Source: Aegilops tauschii subsp. strangulata
Lineage: Eukaryota > Streptophyta > Magnoliopsida > Poales > Poaceae
Length of the DNA stretch: 64,000 nt
NCBI RefSeq assembly: GCF_002575655.3
Contig: NC_053035.3
Coordinates: 378,301,792-378,365,791 of the forward strand
Direction: 5' to 3'
Numbering within the stretch: position 1 is the first letter of the stretch; each line of letters opens with the position of its first letter. Positions 1 through 12,069 of this stretch are shown in pieces. The notes below the pieces were generated by a model that worked only from the letters and a program-made list of their open reading frames with translations, was not told the origin of the DNA and ran no database searches. The translations under genes were made by a program, and so were the position numbers.

Positions 1-3000
1 CAGGAAAACAAAAGATAGCAGACTAGACTAAGGCGCGGTGCGGGAGCCAGGCTGGTCGGTGGAGATGGCGTCGCCGGCTGAAGGAGTGGCCGGCTAGCGG
101 GTCTCGGCTTGGTCACCACCAGTGGCAGGCGACGCACCCGCGCGTGACGTGGTGCTGGAGGCGCGGTCAGGTTGAGGCTGGTCGACCGCTCCACATCCGG
201 CCCGCCGTCTTCACCCTCCTCCTCCTCCTCCTCCTCGCCCTCGTCACTGGAGTCGATCTCCTCCGCCGAGTCTTCACCGTCTGCCGGGTTCAGCCCGAAC
301 CACTCCTCCGGCTGGGCGACACCGTTGTCATCTACCTCAGGGGCGAAGACGCTGGTGTCGGTGTAGTCGGCGATCGCCGAAGCCCGCCGGATGATAGCCG
401 GTCGCGCCGGATCCAGCTCCGTGTCGGCTTGCTGCCGCCAGGTAGCCAGCTGGTCCAGACTCAGGCCGGGGTACCAGGCCTTGACGAACTCCAGAGCCCG
501 CCTGGCGCCGGACCGAGCTGCCGAGGCCTTCCAGGCTTCGAAGCGACCGACCGCCACCTCCAGCCAGTCGGCAGTCCGACTGGGGGTGCGGGGAACCACT
601 ACGCCGGGCCAGAGGGCGGCCATACTTGCGCCCCGGCACGCTGAAGCCGGCGGAGCAATCGGTGAGCCGGCTGGAGACGGGCCTGGATCGCCAAGAGCTG
701 CTCCTCCAGCGAACGGCCAGCGCTTGGTGCAATCTCGAAGCCAGCCTGCCTTCGCGCTTGGTGGCGGGCCTCGATGATCTGGTTGGCGGCGGTAGAACAG
801 CCAGGGAAGTACTCTGTGCAAGAAAGAAAGAGAAAGAAGAGAAAACACCAAGTCAGAAAACGAGCCAAAAGCGGCAGACGGCAAGAAAGGACGAAGAAGT
901 AGGCGGCTTACCGTCAACCAGATCTTCGATCTGACCATAGCCAGTGATCAGAGTCTGCCTTGCTTCAGCCCAGCCAGCCGCTTCTGTCTCGTACTCGGCC
1001 TGGAGGGCGGCTTCGCGGTCCTGCACCGCCTTCAGAGCTGCCTTGTGGCCCTCCTCCTGGTCGGCCAACTTCTTGGCCAGGCGGTCGCGTTCCTGCACCA
1101 AGGTGGCAAGCTCGGCCTCCTTGGCACGAAGGGCAGTCTGAGACTCTCCCAGCTGTGCCCTCAGACCGGCGTTGGCCGCTGCAGAGATGGCAGAAAAAGA
1201 AGAAACAATAAGAGGAAGTCGTCAAGGAAGATCCGACCGGACTACTCAGCAGTCGGCCCGAATCTCGGGGACTACACCCAGTGGGTGCGCTGACGCGCCC
1301 CCACGTGAGATAAAGAACAAAGCACTTACCCCGGCTCTCAGTTAGGTCGGCGGTCTTCTGGGTCAGCTCCCGAGCCTGGGAGTTGAAGGCGGCCGCACGA
1401 AGATTGTGGTAGTCCTGGAAGATAGGCAGAAGATCGAAGTAAGAACAAGAATAGCAAAGCCAAATCCACTAAGAAGTTCCAAGCCGCCTGCTCAGCAGCC
1501 GACTCGGAACTCGGGGACTACACCCAGTGGGTGCGCTGACGCGCCCCCATGGAAGAAATCAAGATCAAGAAGAAGCAAGATAAGAAGCCTAACCCGGATG
1601 GCCGCCCGCGTCGCAAGGAATTCGTCGGTGTATTGCCTCAGCGCCATAGCCTGGGCTTGGAGCCGGGTCCGGACATCCTGCGCGGCCACGTTCATCACGG
1701 CCGTCCCTCCGCCCGGCGTCCACCCTGAGGTGGCGCTGGCCACCTCCACATCCTGGGCCGACGAGCTGGAGCCCGCGGCCGGCTGCGGCTCCGATGCCGC
1801 CTTCTGTGGCTCCGACGCAGCCTTCCCCGTGCGCCGGCTCGGCGGCATCCGGACCGCCAGCTCAGTCCTCGCGGCCGGCTCGCCCCCCGCCGACTGCGCA
1901 GGCGGCAGATCAGGCCGGCCGCCTTGAGCCGCCCCAGTCGGCGGAGTCGGCACCGGCGCCCTCTCCAGGATGACGACGTCGTCATCCCTCTCCAGCCCCG
2001 GCTGGTCGCCGCCGGCCTCTTCTGGCAGGGGCTCCGGGGCACCGGGCACTGCGACGCGCAGTGGGGTGACCAACAAGGCCCCCTCCGCCATCGCCGCAGC
2101 TGCAGCCTCCGCTTGGGCCTTGGCTGCGGCGTCGGCGCGCGCCTTCGCCGCCTCCTCCTCCTGCGCCGCCTGGGCGGCGGCCGCCTCCCGCGCCTCCCGC
2201 TCCTCCCGCACCTCCCGCGTGTTCCGCTCCGTCGCTGCCTGGAGGTCGGCACGGGGGTCCACGCGGCGAGTGGTGCTCCCAGATCCCCTCGGCGACTCAA
2301 CGACGGAGGCGGCAGCCGCCCGCTCGAGCGACAACGGAGCTCTGGTTGTTTGGAGAAAAAGAAAAGGATTCAGGAACCACCAGAGAAAACAAAAAAGAGT
2401 ACGCGAAGGAGTTTGAACTTACGCCGACACCGTCTGTGGTTGCTTCACCATCTTGCGGAAGCGAGCCGCCTTCGCGGCCGCCTCCTCCCGCCTGGTCGCC
2501 GCCGCCCCGCCCCTGGGCTTCTTCGTCCGACTGCCGAACAAACCCTGCGCGGCACGACGCTTTTGCCCGCCGCCCCGAGCAGGTGGTGCAGCGGAGGAAC
2601 CCGCGCCGCGGCCAGACGCCGGCTGACGGCGTGGGACGACTTCGGCCTCGTCGTCGTCCGGCCAGTCGTCGAAGCCGACTCCATGCCCGGAGCCGCCTGC
2701 TTCGCCGCCGGCTTGGCCACCACCCGGCTCGGTGTTGTCGTCCATAGCGGCCGCCCCCAAGTCGGGGTCCTCCAGATCGTGCTCCGTCCGGTCAGGGGCG
2801 AATCGGCGCTCTGTGTCCGACCCGCCTGCAGGCCAAAGAAGAGGGCTCTGTCGAAAACAAGCCGACTAATCAGAGTCGGCCAAAAGGAACTCGGCAAAAA
2901 AACTGAGAGAAGAAGAAGAGACAAGGAGAACATACCGTAGGCGGCGGATTGGCTCGGCAATATGGCTCCTTGCCGAACTGCCACTCTTTGGAGAGTTTGC

Positions 3001-3838
3001 AGTTCGCAAGGTAGTTTACCATATAGGCCACCTCGTCGTGTGGCATGTCCTTGGTACACATCCGGCTAGGATCGAGCTGGCCACTCATCTGACAGATCAG
3101 ATGAGGGCAGCTCTGGAGCGGGAGTACCCGGCGCGTGACGAAGGCGGCCAGCAGGTCGGACCCCGACAAGCCCTCCGACTGGGTCATCGCTCGCACTCGG
3201 GCGACGGCTGCGGTTCCAGCCGGCGTCAGCGTCACGGCCCGGTAGGACCACTGGGGCCGCCTGCCCGCCGATGGGCCGGCTACGTAAGCCGGCAGATTGA
3301 CGTAGTCGCCCTGCGGGGCGACGTTCTTCATGTAGAAGTATGACTTTTGCCATAGCTTCACCGACTGGATCAGCGTGATGATGGGGAAGGGGTTGTCGGC
3401 AGCCACCCTCCGCATCGCGATGAAGGCGCCAGTCTGAGCCGGCACGCCCTGCATGCGCGTGCCCAGCTTGGACTGGAAGAACTCCCCCCAGAGCTCGAGG
3501 GTAGGGAGGACGCCAAGGTAGCCTTCGCACAAGGTGACGAAGGCAAACAGCAGCACCACCGCGTTCGGGGTGAGGTGGTGCGGCTGGAGCTGGTAGAACT
3601 CGAGCCAAGAGCGGAAGAAGGCGCTCACGGGCAGGCCGATGCGGCGCAAGAAATGCGAGCGGAAGACCACCCGCTCGCCCTCCCGCGGCTCCGGCGTAAT
3701 CTCCTTCGCTGGAGCGAGACGGACCTCCACCTTGTCCGCGTCGGGCAGCCGCCGCGTCTTGCGGAGGAATTCGACGTGTTCCTTGTGGACGTTGGAGCCG
3801 TCCCAATCCCCGCCGTACTGCTCCGTGGCGGGAGGCAT
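1..3838 (-). CDS. Antisense multi-exon gene of Gypsy G1, Transposase_28-like plus coiled coil (3' end open)
   Basis: The ATG at 3838 opens a spliced gene antisense to the element. Exons read by eye are 3838-2936, 2847-2423, 2341-1594, 1414-1330, 1178-912 and 813 to the window edge. Every intron has GT (GTATG, GTAAG or GTTAG) and AG ends, and the phases 0, 2, 0, 1, 1 all join without a stop. Exon 1 encodes a domain like the plant 'putative gypsy type transposon' family, with GERVVF near residue 55 and a segment rich in aromatic and hydrophobic residues after it. Exon 2 is Gly/Arg/Lys rich and acidic. Exons 3-5 are Ala/Glu/Gln/Arg-rich heptad-like coiled coil. Exon 6 shifts frame once near 600-640, then stays open with an acidic run (about 180-260). 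The function is unknown. Its constraint suggests a protein used by the element, which is inference. Confidence 0.6.
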
Positions 3839-3976
3839 GGCGAAAACAAGCGTGGCAGTGGAGGAACAAGTGGTGGAAGAGCGCGGCGGCGAGGCGCTAA
3901 TGCAAGAAACGGCAGGAGGAAGAAGATGGTGGAAGGAGGAGGAGCGTGCGAGAGCCTGCCGCTCTCCCTCTCCCCC

Positions 3977-3984
3977 TACTTATA
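3977..3984 (-). promoter_or_regulatory. TATA-like box of the G1 antisense gene
   Basis: On the minus strand this reads TATAAGTA, about 140 bases upstream of the antisense ATG at 3838. The antisense genes of elements A, B and C each have a similar box about 85-105 bases upstream of their ATG. Known: plant core promoters often carry such a box about 30 bases before the transcription start. Transcription itself is not shown. Confidence 0.45.
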
Positions 3985-4407
3985 GCTTCGCGAGGTGAAG
4001 CCGGGGAGGCCGGATGTGGGGAGAGACGTGGGATTAACTGCACCCACTCCCCCCACGCCTCGCGATTATTATGCCCTAAAGGCGTGCTGAAACCGCCGCA
4101 GGGAGACGTGCGGGCGGTTTCGGGCTACAGAGGATCCACGCCTGGGCCCGGGCGTGGGGGGGGGGCGACGTCCCGTCGCGCGCGTGGGCTGGCAGGCTTT
4201 TTAGCCAAGAGAGGCCACGTGGTTCGCAGGCGGCAAGTGGCCGGCCCGCGGCCCGGTGCACGCGCTGGCGAGCTCCCGCCCTCCGACTCCAAATTTTTTG
4301 GCCAAGACGGCGCGCCTAACCAAAGCCGGCTCCTAGCTGCTGGCTTGTCAAGATAGGAAGCTGATCGAGCTTCTCAACTCCTACCCAACCTCGAAGCCCA
4401 ATCAGCT

Positions 4408-4418
4408 TCGGGGACTAC
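4408..4418 (+). other. Polypurine tract of Gypsy G1
   Basis: TCGGGGACTAC immediately precedes the TG of the 3' LTR at 4419. This is the position where plus-strand DNA synthesis of an LTR element is primed, and it fixes the element on the plus strand. Confidence 0.65.
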
Positions 4419-5619
4419 TGTCGGAGTAAATGGCCACGGGTAGCCTAACCGACTACCCCTGGCTCTTCCAAAAAATTATCAGGCCTTTTGGGCCTTCAAG
4501 CATTTCAAGCATTGGGCCGCCTTCCCGGGCCGGCTACTTCTAAAGCCGACTCTCAGAAGGCGACCCAGCCTCAGCAACCTCCCCCCAAGATAACCACGGG
4601 ATGGCCGACTCCCCAGAGCCGACCATGAAGAACGCCGACTCCCCAGAGTCGGCCACGAAGAGCGCCGACTCCAAGAAGCCGGCCAAGACCGCACCCACCA
4701 AAACTACACCCACGTAACGGTGACAAGACGGGGTGAGGCCACAGTGCGGCCCACTACCCCCGAAGCCCGAGGCAGGCATGGCCACAGGACGCCGTACGGG
4801 ACGGCCGTCACCCGTCCGGCTCGGCCCTGTAGCCATGCTGGCCTCAACGTCACCCACGACAGACGCCAGTACGGCCCACGGGCGGCGGACCCCTTTAGCC
4901 AGAGAGAGGCGCGAAGGCGGCCCGGCCTCCCCCAGTCGGCCGAGGGCGTAGCCGACCCCCAGAAGCCGGCTACCCCCTTCCTTGAAGCATGTGCCACATT
5001 AAGGAGACAAGACGAGGTGAGGCTACAGTGAGAGCCCTCGAGGCGGCACACTGTAGCCACGCTTACCTCGACGAAGCCCTCGTCATCAGGGACGAGGCTA
5101 CAGTAAGCAGCCGCCGACAAGACCCTAGGCAGTGGGGCCGGCCTGTCGACCAAGAGGCCGGCAGCCGGCGGGACCCACCGGTCGGCGGGCCCCAGCGGCC
5201 GGCGGAGAAGCCGGCGAGCGCAGACACTCACGACTGGGACCAGCGCCCAGTCGGATTACAATTGTGCCCCCGGGGGGTAGGCCTATATAAACCCCCCGGG
5301 GCACCCATGCAAAGGGTTGGCTTCTTAGAGTTACACACATACCATAGAGAGAGAGAAGCAAGAGCTAGCCTTGTTCTTCTTCTCCCTTGAACCCAACAGC
5401 TCTAGGAGCATTTGTAGCTACTCTTTCTGACCTAGTGATCATGCGGAGACCCCGCAGAGCAGGACTAGGGGTGTTATCTCCTCGGAGAGCCCCGAACCTG
5501 GGTAAGATTCGCCGGCGTGCATGTCTTCGCCGCGTCCCGTTTCCAGGCACCGGCGACGTCTTATTGGCACCCACTATGATAAGCCATCCGTTGGCATATG
5601 TCGCACCTACCACCCGACA
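4419..5619 (+). repeat. 3' LTR of Gypsy G1
   Basis: The LTR is about 1.2 kb, starts TGTCGGAGTAAATGG and ends CACCCGACA, a TG...CA pair with inverted TGTCGG/CCGACA ends. It contains a TATA box (CTATATAAACC near 5282-5293) that would drive the element's own transcript. It also has a short tandem array at 4604-4690 and several GCCGAC/GTCGGC-rich stretches. It lies downstream of the antisense gene's promoter, so the LTR and the antisense gene are transcribed toward different ends of the element. Confidence 0.8.
4604..4690 (+). repeat. 30-bp tandem repeat, about three units, in the G1 LTR
   Basis: Three imperfect units start with GCCGACTCC at 4604, 4634 and 4664. The first two are 30 bp and differ at a few positions; the third is 27 bp and more diverged. 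Shorter related GCCGAC motifs continue around it. Confidence 0.7.
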
Positions 5620-5923
5620 GTTGTGCATGATTTAAATACTTTGTGTGGTGAAGATAGAGCATAGCCAGACCATATGATTTTGTAGGGATAACTTTCTTTG
5701 GCCATGTTATTTTGACAAGACATAATTGCTTAGTTAGTATGCTTGAAATATTTTTATTTTTATGTCAATATTAAACTTTTGTCTTGAATCTCTCGGATCT
5801 GAACATTCATTCCACAAATAAGAGAATTACATCGAAAATTATGCCAAGAGCATTCCGCATCAAAAATTCTGTTTTTATCATTTACCTACTCGAGGACGAG
5901 CAGGAATTAAGCTTGGGGATGCT
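5620..5923 (+). mobile_element. 3' internal end of a second Gypsy element, interrupted by G1
   Basis: This AT-rich noncoding stretch ends in a purine-rich tract (AAGCTTGGGGATGCT, 5909-5923) placed directly against the next LTR. It therefore reads as the untranslated 3' internal part of the element whose 3' LTR follows. The rest of that element is presumably upstream of G1 and outside the window. Confidence 0.6.
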
Positions 5924-7494
5924 TGATACGTCTCCAACGTATCTATAATTTTTTATTGCTTCATGCTATATTATATTCTGTTTTGGACATTATTGGGCTT
6001 TATTATACACTTTTATATTATTTTTGGGACTAACCTATTAACCGGAGGCCCAGCCCAAAATTGTTGTTTTTTTGCCTATTTCAGAGTTTTGCAGAAAATA
6101 ATATCAAACGGAGTCCAAACGGAATGAAACCTTCGGGAACGTGATTTTCGGAACGAACGTGATCCAGAGGACTTGGATCCTACGTCAAGAAAGCTACCAG
6201 GAGGGCACGAGGTAGGGGGCGCGCCTACCCCCCTGGGCGCGCCCTCCACCCTCGTGGGCCCCACGTTGCTCCACCGACGTACTAATTCCTCCTATATATA
6301 CCTACGTACCCCTAAACTACCAGATACGGAGCCAAAAACCTAATTCCACCGCCGCAACCTTCTGTACCCGTGAGATCCCATCTTGGGGCCTTTTCCGGAG
6401 CTCCGCCGGAGGGGGCATCGATGACGGAGGGCTTCTACATCAACACCATAGCCTCTCCGATGATGTGTGAGTAGTTTACCTCAGACCTTCGGGTCCATAG
6501 TTATTAGCTAGATGGCTTCTTCTCTCTTTTTGGATCTCAATACAATGTTCTCCCCCTCTCTTGTGGAGATCTATTCGATGTAATCTTCTTTTGCGGTGTG
6601 TTTGTTGAGACCGATGAATTGTGGGTTTATGATCAAGTTTATCTATGAACAATATTTGAATCTTCTCTGAATTCTTTTATGTATGATTGGTTATCTTTGC
6701 AAGTCTCTTCGAATTATCAGTTTGGTTTGGCCTACTAGATTGATATTTCTTGCAATGGGAGAAGTGTTTAGCTTTGGGTTCAATCTTGCGGTGTCCTTTC
6801 CCAGTGACAGTAGGGGCAGCAAGGCATGTATTGTATTGTTGCCATCGAGGATAAAAAGATGGGTTTTATATCATATTGCATGAGTTTATCCCTCTACATC
6901 ATGTCATCTTGCTTAAAGCGTTACTCTGTTCTTATGAACTTAATACTCTAGATGCATGCTGGATAGCGGTCGATGTGTGGAGTAATAGTAGTAGATGCAG
7001 GCAGGAGTAGGTCCACTTGTCTCGGACGTGATGCCTATATACATGATCATACCTAGATATTCTCATAACTATGCTCAATTCTGTCAATTGCTCAACAGTA
7101 ATTTGCTCACCCACCGTAATACTTATGCTCTTGAGAGAAGCCACTAGTGAAACCTATGGCCCCGGGGTCTATTTTCCATCATATTAATCTTCCAACACTT
7201 AGCTTTTTATTGCCTTTTACTTTACTTTGCATCTTTATCATAAAAATACCAAAAATATTATCTTATCGTATCTATTAGATCTCACCCTCGTAAGTGACCG
7301 TGCAGGGATTGACAACCCCTTTATTGCGTTGGTTGCGAGGATTTATTTGTTTGTGTAGGTGCGAGGGACTCGTGCGTGGCCTCCTACTGGATTGATACCT
7401 TTGTTCTATAAAACTGAGGGAAATACTTACGCTACTTTGCTGCATCACCCTTTCCTCTTCAAGGGAAAACCAACGCAGTGCTCAAGAGGTAGCA
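5924..7494 (+). repeat. 3' LTR of the second Gypsy element
   Basis: The LTR starts TGATACGTCTCCAACG and ends about 1.57 kb later in CTCAAGAGGTAGCA. The CTCC TATATATACC stretch near 6290-6302 is a likely LTR TATA box. A shorter copy of the same family starts at 8815. Directly after 7494 the sequence changes to a Copia LTR in the opposite orientation, so this element probably inserted into that LTR; its left TSD copy is outside the window. Confidence 0.7.
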
Positions 7495-8648
7495 CCGCCC
7501 TCTCCTAGTCCAATTCGGACCATAGGGAGAGGGGGCGCGCGGCCTGCCCTGGTTTCCTCTCTCTCTCTCCACTATGGCCCAATAAGGCCCATACACTTAC
7601 CGGAGGGTTCCGATAACCTCCCGGTACTTCGGTAAAATCCCGATTTCACCCGGAACTATTCCGATTTCCAAATATAGGCTTCCAATATATCGAACTTTAT
7701 GATCGACCATTTCGAGACTCCTCGTCATGTCCGTGATCATATCCGGGACTCCGAACTACCTTCGGTACATCAAAACACATAAACTCATAATACCGATCGT
7801 CACCGAACGTTAAGTGTGCTGACCCTACGGGTTCGAGAACTATGTAGACATGACCGAGACACGTCTCCGGTCAATAACCAATAGCGGAACCTAGATGCTC
7901 ATATTGGCTCCTACATATTCTACGAAGATCTTTATCGGTCAAACCGCATAACAACATACGTTGTTCCCTTTGTCATCAGTATGTTACTTGCCCGAGATTC
8001 GATCGCCGGTATCTCAATACCTAGTTCAATCTTGTTACCGGCAAGTCTCTTTACTCGTTCCATAATGTATCATCCCGCAACTAACTATTAGTTACATTTC
8101 TTGCAAGGCTTATAGTGATGTGCATTACCGAGAGGGCCTAGAGATACCTCTCTGACAATCGGAGTGACAAATCCTAATCTCGATCTATGCCAACTCAACA
8201 AGTGCCATCGGGGACACCTGTAGAGCACCTTTATAATCACCCAATTACGTTGTGACGTTTGGTAGCACACAAAGTGTTCCTCCGGTATTCAGGAGTTGCG
8301 TAATCTCATAGTCATAGGAACATGTATAAGTCATGAAGAAAGCAATAACAATATACTAAACGATCAAATGCTAAGCTAACGGAATGGGTAAAGTCAATCA
8401 CATCATTCTCTAATGATGTGATCCCGTTAATCAAATGACAACTCATGTCTATGGCTAGGAAACCTAACCATCTTTGATTCAACGAGCTAGTCAAGTAGAG
8501 GCATACTAGTGACACTTAGTTTGTCTATATATTCACACATGTACTAAGTTTCCGGTTAATACAATTCTAGCATGAATAATGAACATTTATCATGAAATAA
8601 GAAAATAAATAATAACTTTATTATTTGCTCTAGGGCATATTTCCTTCA
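7495..8648 (-). repeat. Copia LTR (Angela/WIS/BARE-like), reversed and truncated
   Basis: Read on the minus strand it starts TGAAGGAAATATGCCC at 8648, which I recognise as the typical start of the very abundant Triticeae Copia LTRs. It continues with known LTR text such as the conserved stretch describing a CATCATTAGAGAATGATG hairpin-like sequence near 8400-8420. The inner 3' part is missing where the Gypsy LTR (5924-7494) abuts it. There is no coding sequence. The family name is from memory. Confidence 0.6.
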
Positions 8649-8814
8649 GTCCATTCGCTGCAATAACCTAAGCTTGAGTCACATTCTCCAAAGCTTGCCA
8701 GCAACTAAAGCTTCCTCCTCAATGAGATATTTGGGCCTTCCTCTTTCAGTCTCGCAACTAAAAAAGGTGGACATATTCCTTGAAGACATTGTGGCCGGAA
8801 AATTAGTCACTTGG
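8649..8814. other. Unassigned 166-bp spacer
   Basis: A short noncoding stretch between the reversed Copia LTR and the next LTR fragment. It does not look like a polypurine tract or a gene, and nothing else is recognisable in it. Confidence 0.4.
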
Positions 8815-9219
8815 TGATACGTCTCCAACGTATCTATAATTTTTTATTGTTCTATGCTATTATATTATCTGTATTGGATGTTTTATATGCATTAATATGC
8901 TATTTTATATTATTTTTGAGACTAACTTATTAACCTAGCTAGAGCCCAGTGCCAGTTTTTGTTTTTCCTTGTTTTGAGTTTTGCAGAAAAGGAATACCAA
9001 ATGGAGTCCAAATGGAATAAAACCTTCGCGATGATTTTTCTTGGACCAGAAGACACCCATGAGACTTGGAGTGCAAGTCAGAAGAGCCACGAGGCGGCCA
9101 CAAGGGGGAGGGCGCGCCCCCTGCCTTGTGGGCCCCTCGGTGACTCCCTGACCTAGATCTTCCTCCTATATATTCACACATATCCCCAAACCACCACAGG
9201 CATCCACGAAAACACTTTT
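8815..9219 (+). repeat. 5' fragment of a TGATACGTCTCC-type LTR
   Basis: It begins exactly at TGATACGTCTCCAACG and is colinear with the first part of the LTR at 5924 (GTTTTGCAGAAAA, GGAGTCCAAATGGAATAAAACC and the GGGCGCGCCCCC region) with small differences. It stops near 9219, after about 405 bp, where the next element starts. The rest of the LTR and any internal sequence are missing. Confidence 0.65.
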
Positions 9220-10420
9220 CCACTAGAAAAAACGGTTGTTGTTCTGCGTGAGCGCTATATCTCGCATTCAACGAGACCAAAAGTTCTCTCATTGAAGCAT
9301 CTCGACTAATCGGGTCAGCCCACTAGCGCATAGTGAAATAGAAAAGGTAGGAAGAAGATGAGGGCGCGGAGGGATTCGAAAACGGGTTGTTTTGATAGTG
9401 TGTAGAGCCGCTAGCCATTGCGCCAGTGTTGATTTCGTGTTTACATAGGTGGCGCACGCTAGTTGAGGTGAAGACCAAGGTTTTTTTATTTCTCCATTTT
9501 TTTTTCCTTTTTTTCGTTTCTTTGGTTCTTTGTTTGGTTCTTATTTGTCTCCCTTTATTTGTCATTATGCTTACTTTTTTATTTTGGTTTTTCATTCTAT
9601 ATTTTTCTATATATCAACAACATTTTTCTAATACATGTTCAACATTTTATAATACAAATTCAACTCTTTTTTAATACAGTCAACTTTTTTTCTATACACA
9701 TTTTTTAACATTATTTAAATGCTTGGTTAGCATTTTCAAATACAAGATTAACATTTTATGAATGCACAATCAACATTTTTATTATACACACATTAAAGAT
9801 TTTTTAAATGCTTGATTAATATTTTTCAAATACAAGATTAACATTTTTCTACTACATGGTCAACATTTTTTCTATGCACATTTAACATTTTCCAAAACTT
9901 TTATCAATTTTTATCAAGTGCAAGATTAACATCTATACACATTTAACATTTTCCAAATGCTTGATTAACATTTTTATATACAATGGTCAATTTATTATTA
10001 TTTTTAATACATGGTCAATTTTTTTATATATACACAATTAAAATTTCCAAATGCTTGGTTCCATTTTCTAAATACTTGTTCAACATTTTTTAAACTGCTT
10101 AATTAATATTTTTATTTACATGATCAAAATATTTTATTATTTTTTAATACATGATCAACATTTTTTGTATACACATTCAATATTTTTAAAACATTATGTA
10201 AAATATAGGTTTGTAATATATATGTTTAGAATATTTGGAAGTGTAAACAAAAGTGGAATAAAAAACAAAATAAAAACTAAAAAAAAGAAAAGAAAATTAG
10301 GCAGTGTGCTACCGCGAACTGGGCGGGCCCATATGCTCACGCGTCAGCAAGTCGGAAGCTCGACTCGCTGAACGCAGACATAGGCGCGCCCGTTTTTCTG
10401 TTCACTAAGAATACCAGTAA
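9220..10420. mobile_element. Non-autonomous DNA transposon-like unit with long degenerate inverted ends
   Basis: The left part (about 9224-9330: AGAAAAAACGG, TCTGCGTGAGC, GGGTCAGCCCACTAGCGCA) and the reverse complement of the right part (about 10310-10410: AGAAAAACGGGCGCGCC, GTCTGCG, TGGGCCCGCCCAG) match imperfectly in the same order. That is expected of long Mutator-like inverted repeats. Between them lies very AT-rich DNA with degenerate repeats. No transposase frame is visible, the exact ends and TSD were not resolved, and the class is an inference. Confidence 0.4.
9590..10210. repeat. AT-rich degenerate tandem repeat (AACATTTTT motif)
   Basis: The motif CAACATTTTT or TTAACATTTTT recurs about every 25-35 bases, separated by phrases such as ATACATGGTC and AAATGCTTGATT. 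Units are diverged and of uneven length. It fills the middle of the DNA transposon-like unit and has no credible reading frame. Confidence 0.6.
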
Positions 10421-12069
10421 AAAAATGATCGCTCATCCTCCTTAAGAAAACCGGCTCTTGATAGATTACATATTGTTAAAAAATACTGGTAGATTTATTT
10501 TTATTTTTAAATGGTTAAAAAAGTAATGCATTCATGAATGTTAAAAGATATTCGTGATTTTTTTTTAAAAAGTGACATGATTTAAAAAAAATATTAATGA
10601 ATTTACAAGGTTGCAAATTTAATATATTTGAAAAATTGTGGATTTTAGAAAAATACTCATGAAATTTTAAAAATAAAAAAACAAGAACCAAAAAAATGTG
10701 ACTAACTCTCATGTAGATGAGTATTAAGTCTCGTGTAACTGAGCGTATATACATTTGTTATTTTTTTCTTCTCCTTACATATCTATTTTCTTTCTCATTT
10801 TATTTTCTTATTTCTTGACTTCTTTATTATACTTATTTGTATAGAGAATACGTAAATGTAGTTGCATGCAGCCTGTGGATCCTAATGAAAATTAAGGGGA
10901 TTGAGATATACTCATTTACAAAGCAGCGCATCTAAGCATTAATACTTATTGAATACTGTTGAACATGTATACATGTATACGAATAAATACAAGTCCGGCC
11001 TACCGACATTGACCTTTGAGGAGTTTCGGTCCAGTCTTGGCGTCTCCGGTGACGCTTCGACTACGTGGGGTGGGGGGGGGGGGGGGGGGGGGGTTGAACA
11101 TGTATAGGACTAGGGACTTTGTATTTATTCCTGCTGTATCTCCTTTCTCCCCTTGTATATTTGTACATTTTAGGAGACAAGTAGAGGCCAACCCCCTGTA
11201 CCTATATATGTGCACCATGCACCTGATTAATGAATTATCGATGCATGCAGTCTCTTTCTTCGCAACTAACAAATACATGTCACTTGGTGTCTCCGGTGTA
11301 ACATTATAACATATGCATACAACTTGCAGGTATGATTCAAACACATAAATATTCATGAAACAAATATAGTGCAGATCTTAAATCATATCACTCGGGTCCT
11401 AGTGACAAGGATTAAGTATATTAAAGTCATATCGACTTTAATCTCATCACCTAAATGACACTAGGCATCAAATCCCCGATAAATTTGACAACTATTACAT
11501 GATGAATCACATCCATTTTGCATCCACCCCATATGCCTAGAGAAGATTACTCACACGTGGACCAGGAAACATGATGGTGACGATGAAGGAGTCGGCGATG
11601 TCAATGATGAAGATCCCCGCACTTCAAAGGCCAAATCTGCCTCCCGGTAGCCCTATAGGAAGATGAACAGAGGTGGCGGACGTCTCCGCCCTGAAGAAAA
11701 TTAGGGGGGAAATCCTTCTCGGGGTTTTCATGCCGAAAGAGGCTATATAGGAGAAAGAACTAGATGTGGACCCCACACGCCTCCTTGGCGCGCCCTAGGT
11801 CCATGGTGCATGGCTAGGGCATGTGGTCCTCATGGCCACCCCTTGGTCTATGTCTTTTTTCTCCCTAATTTCCCGAATGTGATTTTTATTTATTTATTTG
11901 GTGAAATTTATTTTTCTACATAAAAAAGATAACACAATTGCAATACAGCTGAAAACGATGTAGGTTCGTTAGTTCTTATTCAAATTGTGTAGGGTAGAGA
12001 ACAAAAATATAGCAAAAGAGTCTAGAAAAGTATATACGTTTGAGACAAATCAACGTATATGCCTTTGTT
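10421..12069. other. Unassigned intergenic sequence with LTR-like pieces and a G run
   Basis: AT-rich noncoding DNA to about 10990. Then comes a short higher-GC part with a run of 22 G (11072-11093). A stretch with transcript-end character follows (11100-11330, CTTGTATATTTGTACATTTTAGGAGAC), which may be part of an LTR. The segment 11330-11880 contains a promoter-like GAGGCTATATAGG and GC-rich patches that also resemble a reversed LTR fragment. No open frame there looks real, and I could not define element ends. Confidence 0.35.

Larger units (their letters stand above)
1..5619 (+). mobile_element. Gypsy-type LTR retrotransposon G1, 3' half only
   Basis: The window opens inside this element. 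Its orientation is set by the polypurine-like tract TCGGGGACTAC at 4408-4418, directly followed by an LTR that starts TGTCGG and ends CGACA. No gag or pol is present here; they would lie upstream, outside the window. The visible internal part is filled by a spliced gene on the opposite strand. The 5 bases after the element are GTTGT, the expected right copy of a target site duplication, but the left copy is not in the window. The element has inserted into the internal 3' region of a second Gypsy element (5620-7494). The family is not identified. Confidence 0.8.

Noticed and set aside
3066..3869. 267-residue frame overlapping exon 1 of the G1 antisense gene
   Set aside because: The other frame carries the conserved domain shared with A, B and C; this one is an Arg/Ala/Pro-rich shadow.
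9323..10371. Small frames in the AT-rich DNA transposon-like unit
   Set aside because: Low-complexity Lys/Phe/Asn-rich translations of AT-rich repeats.
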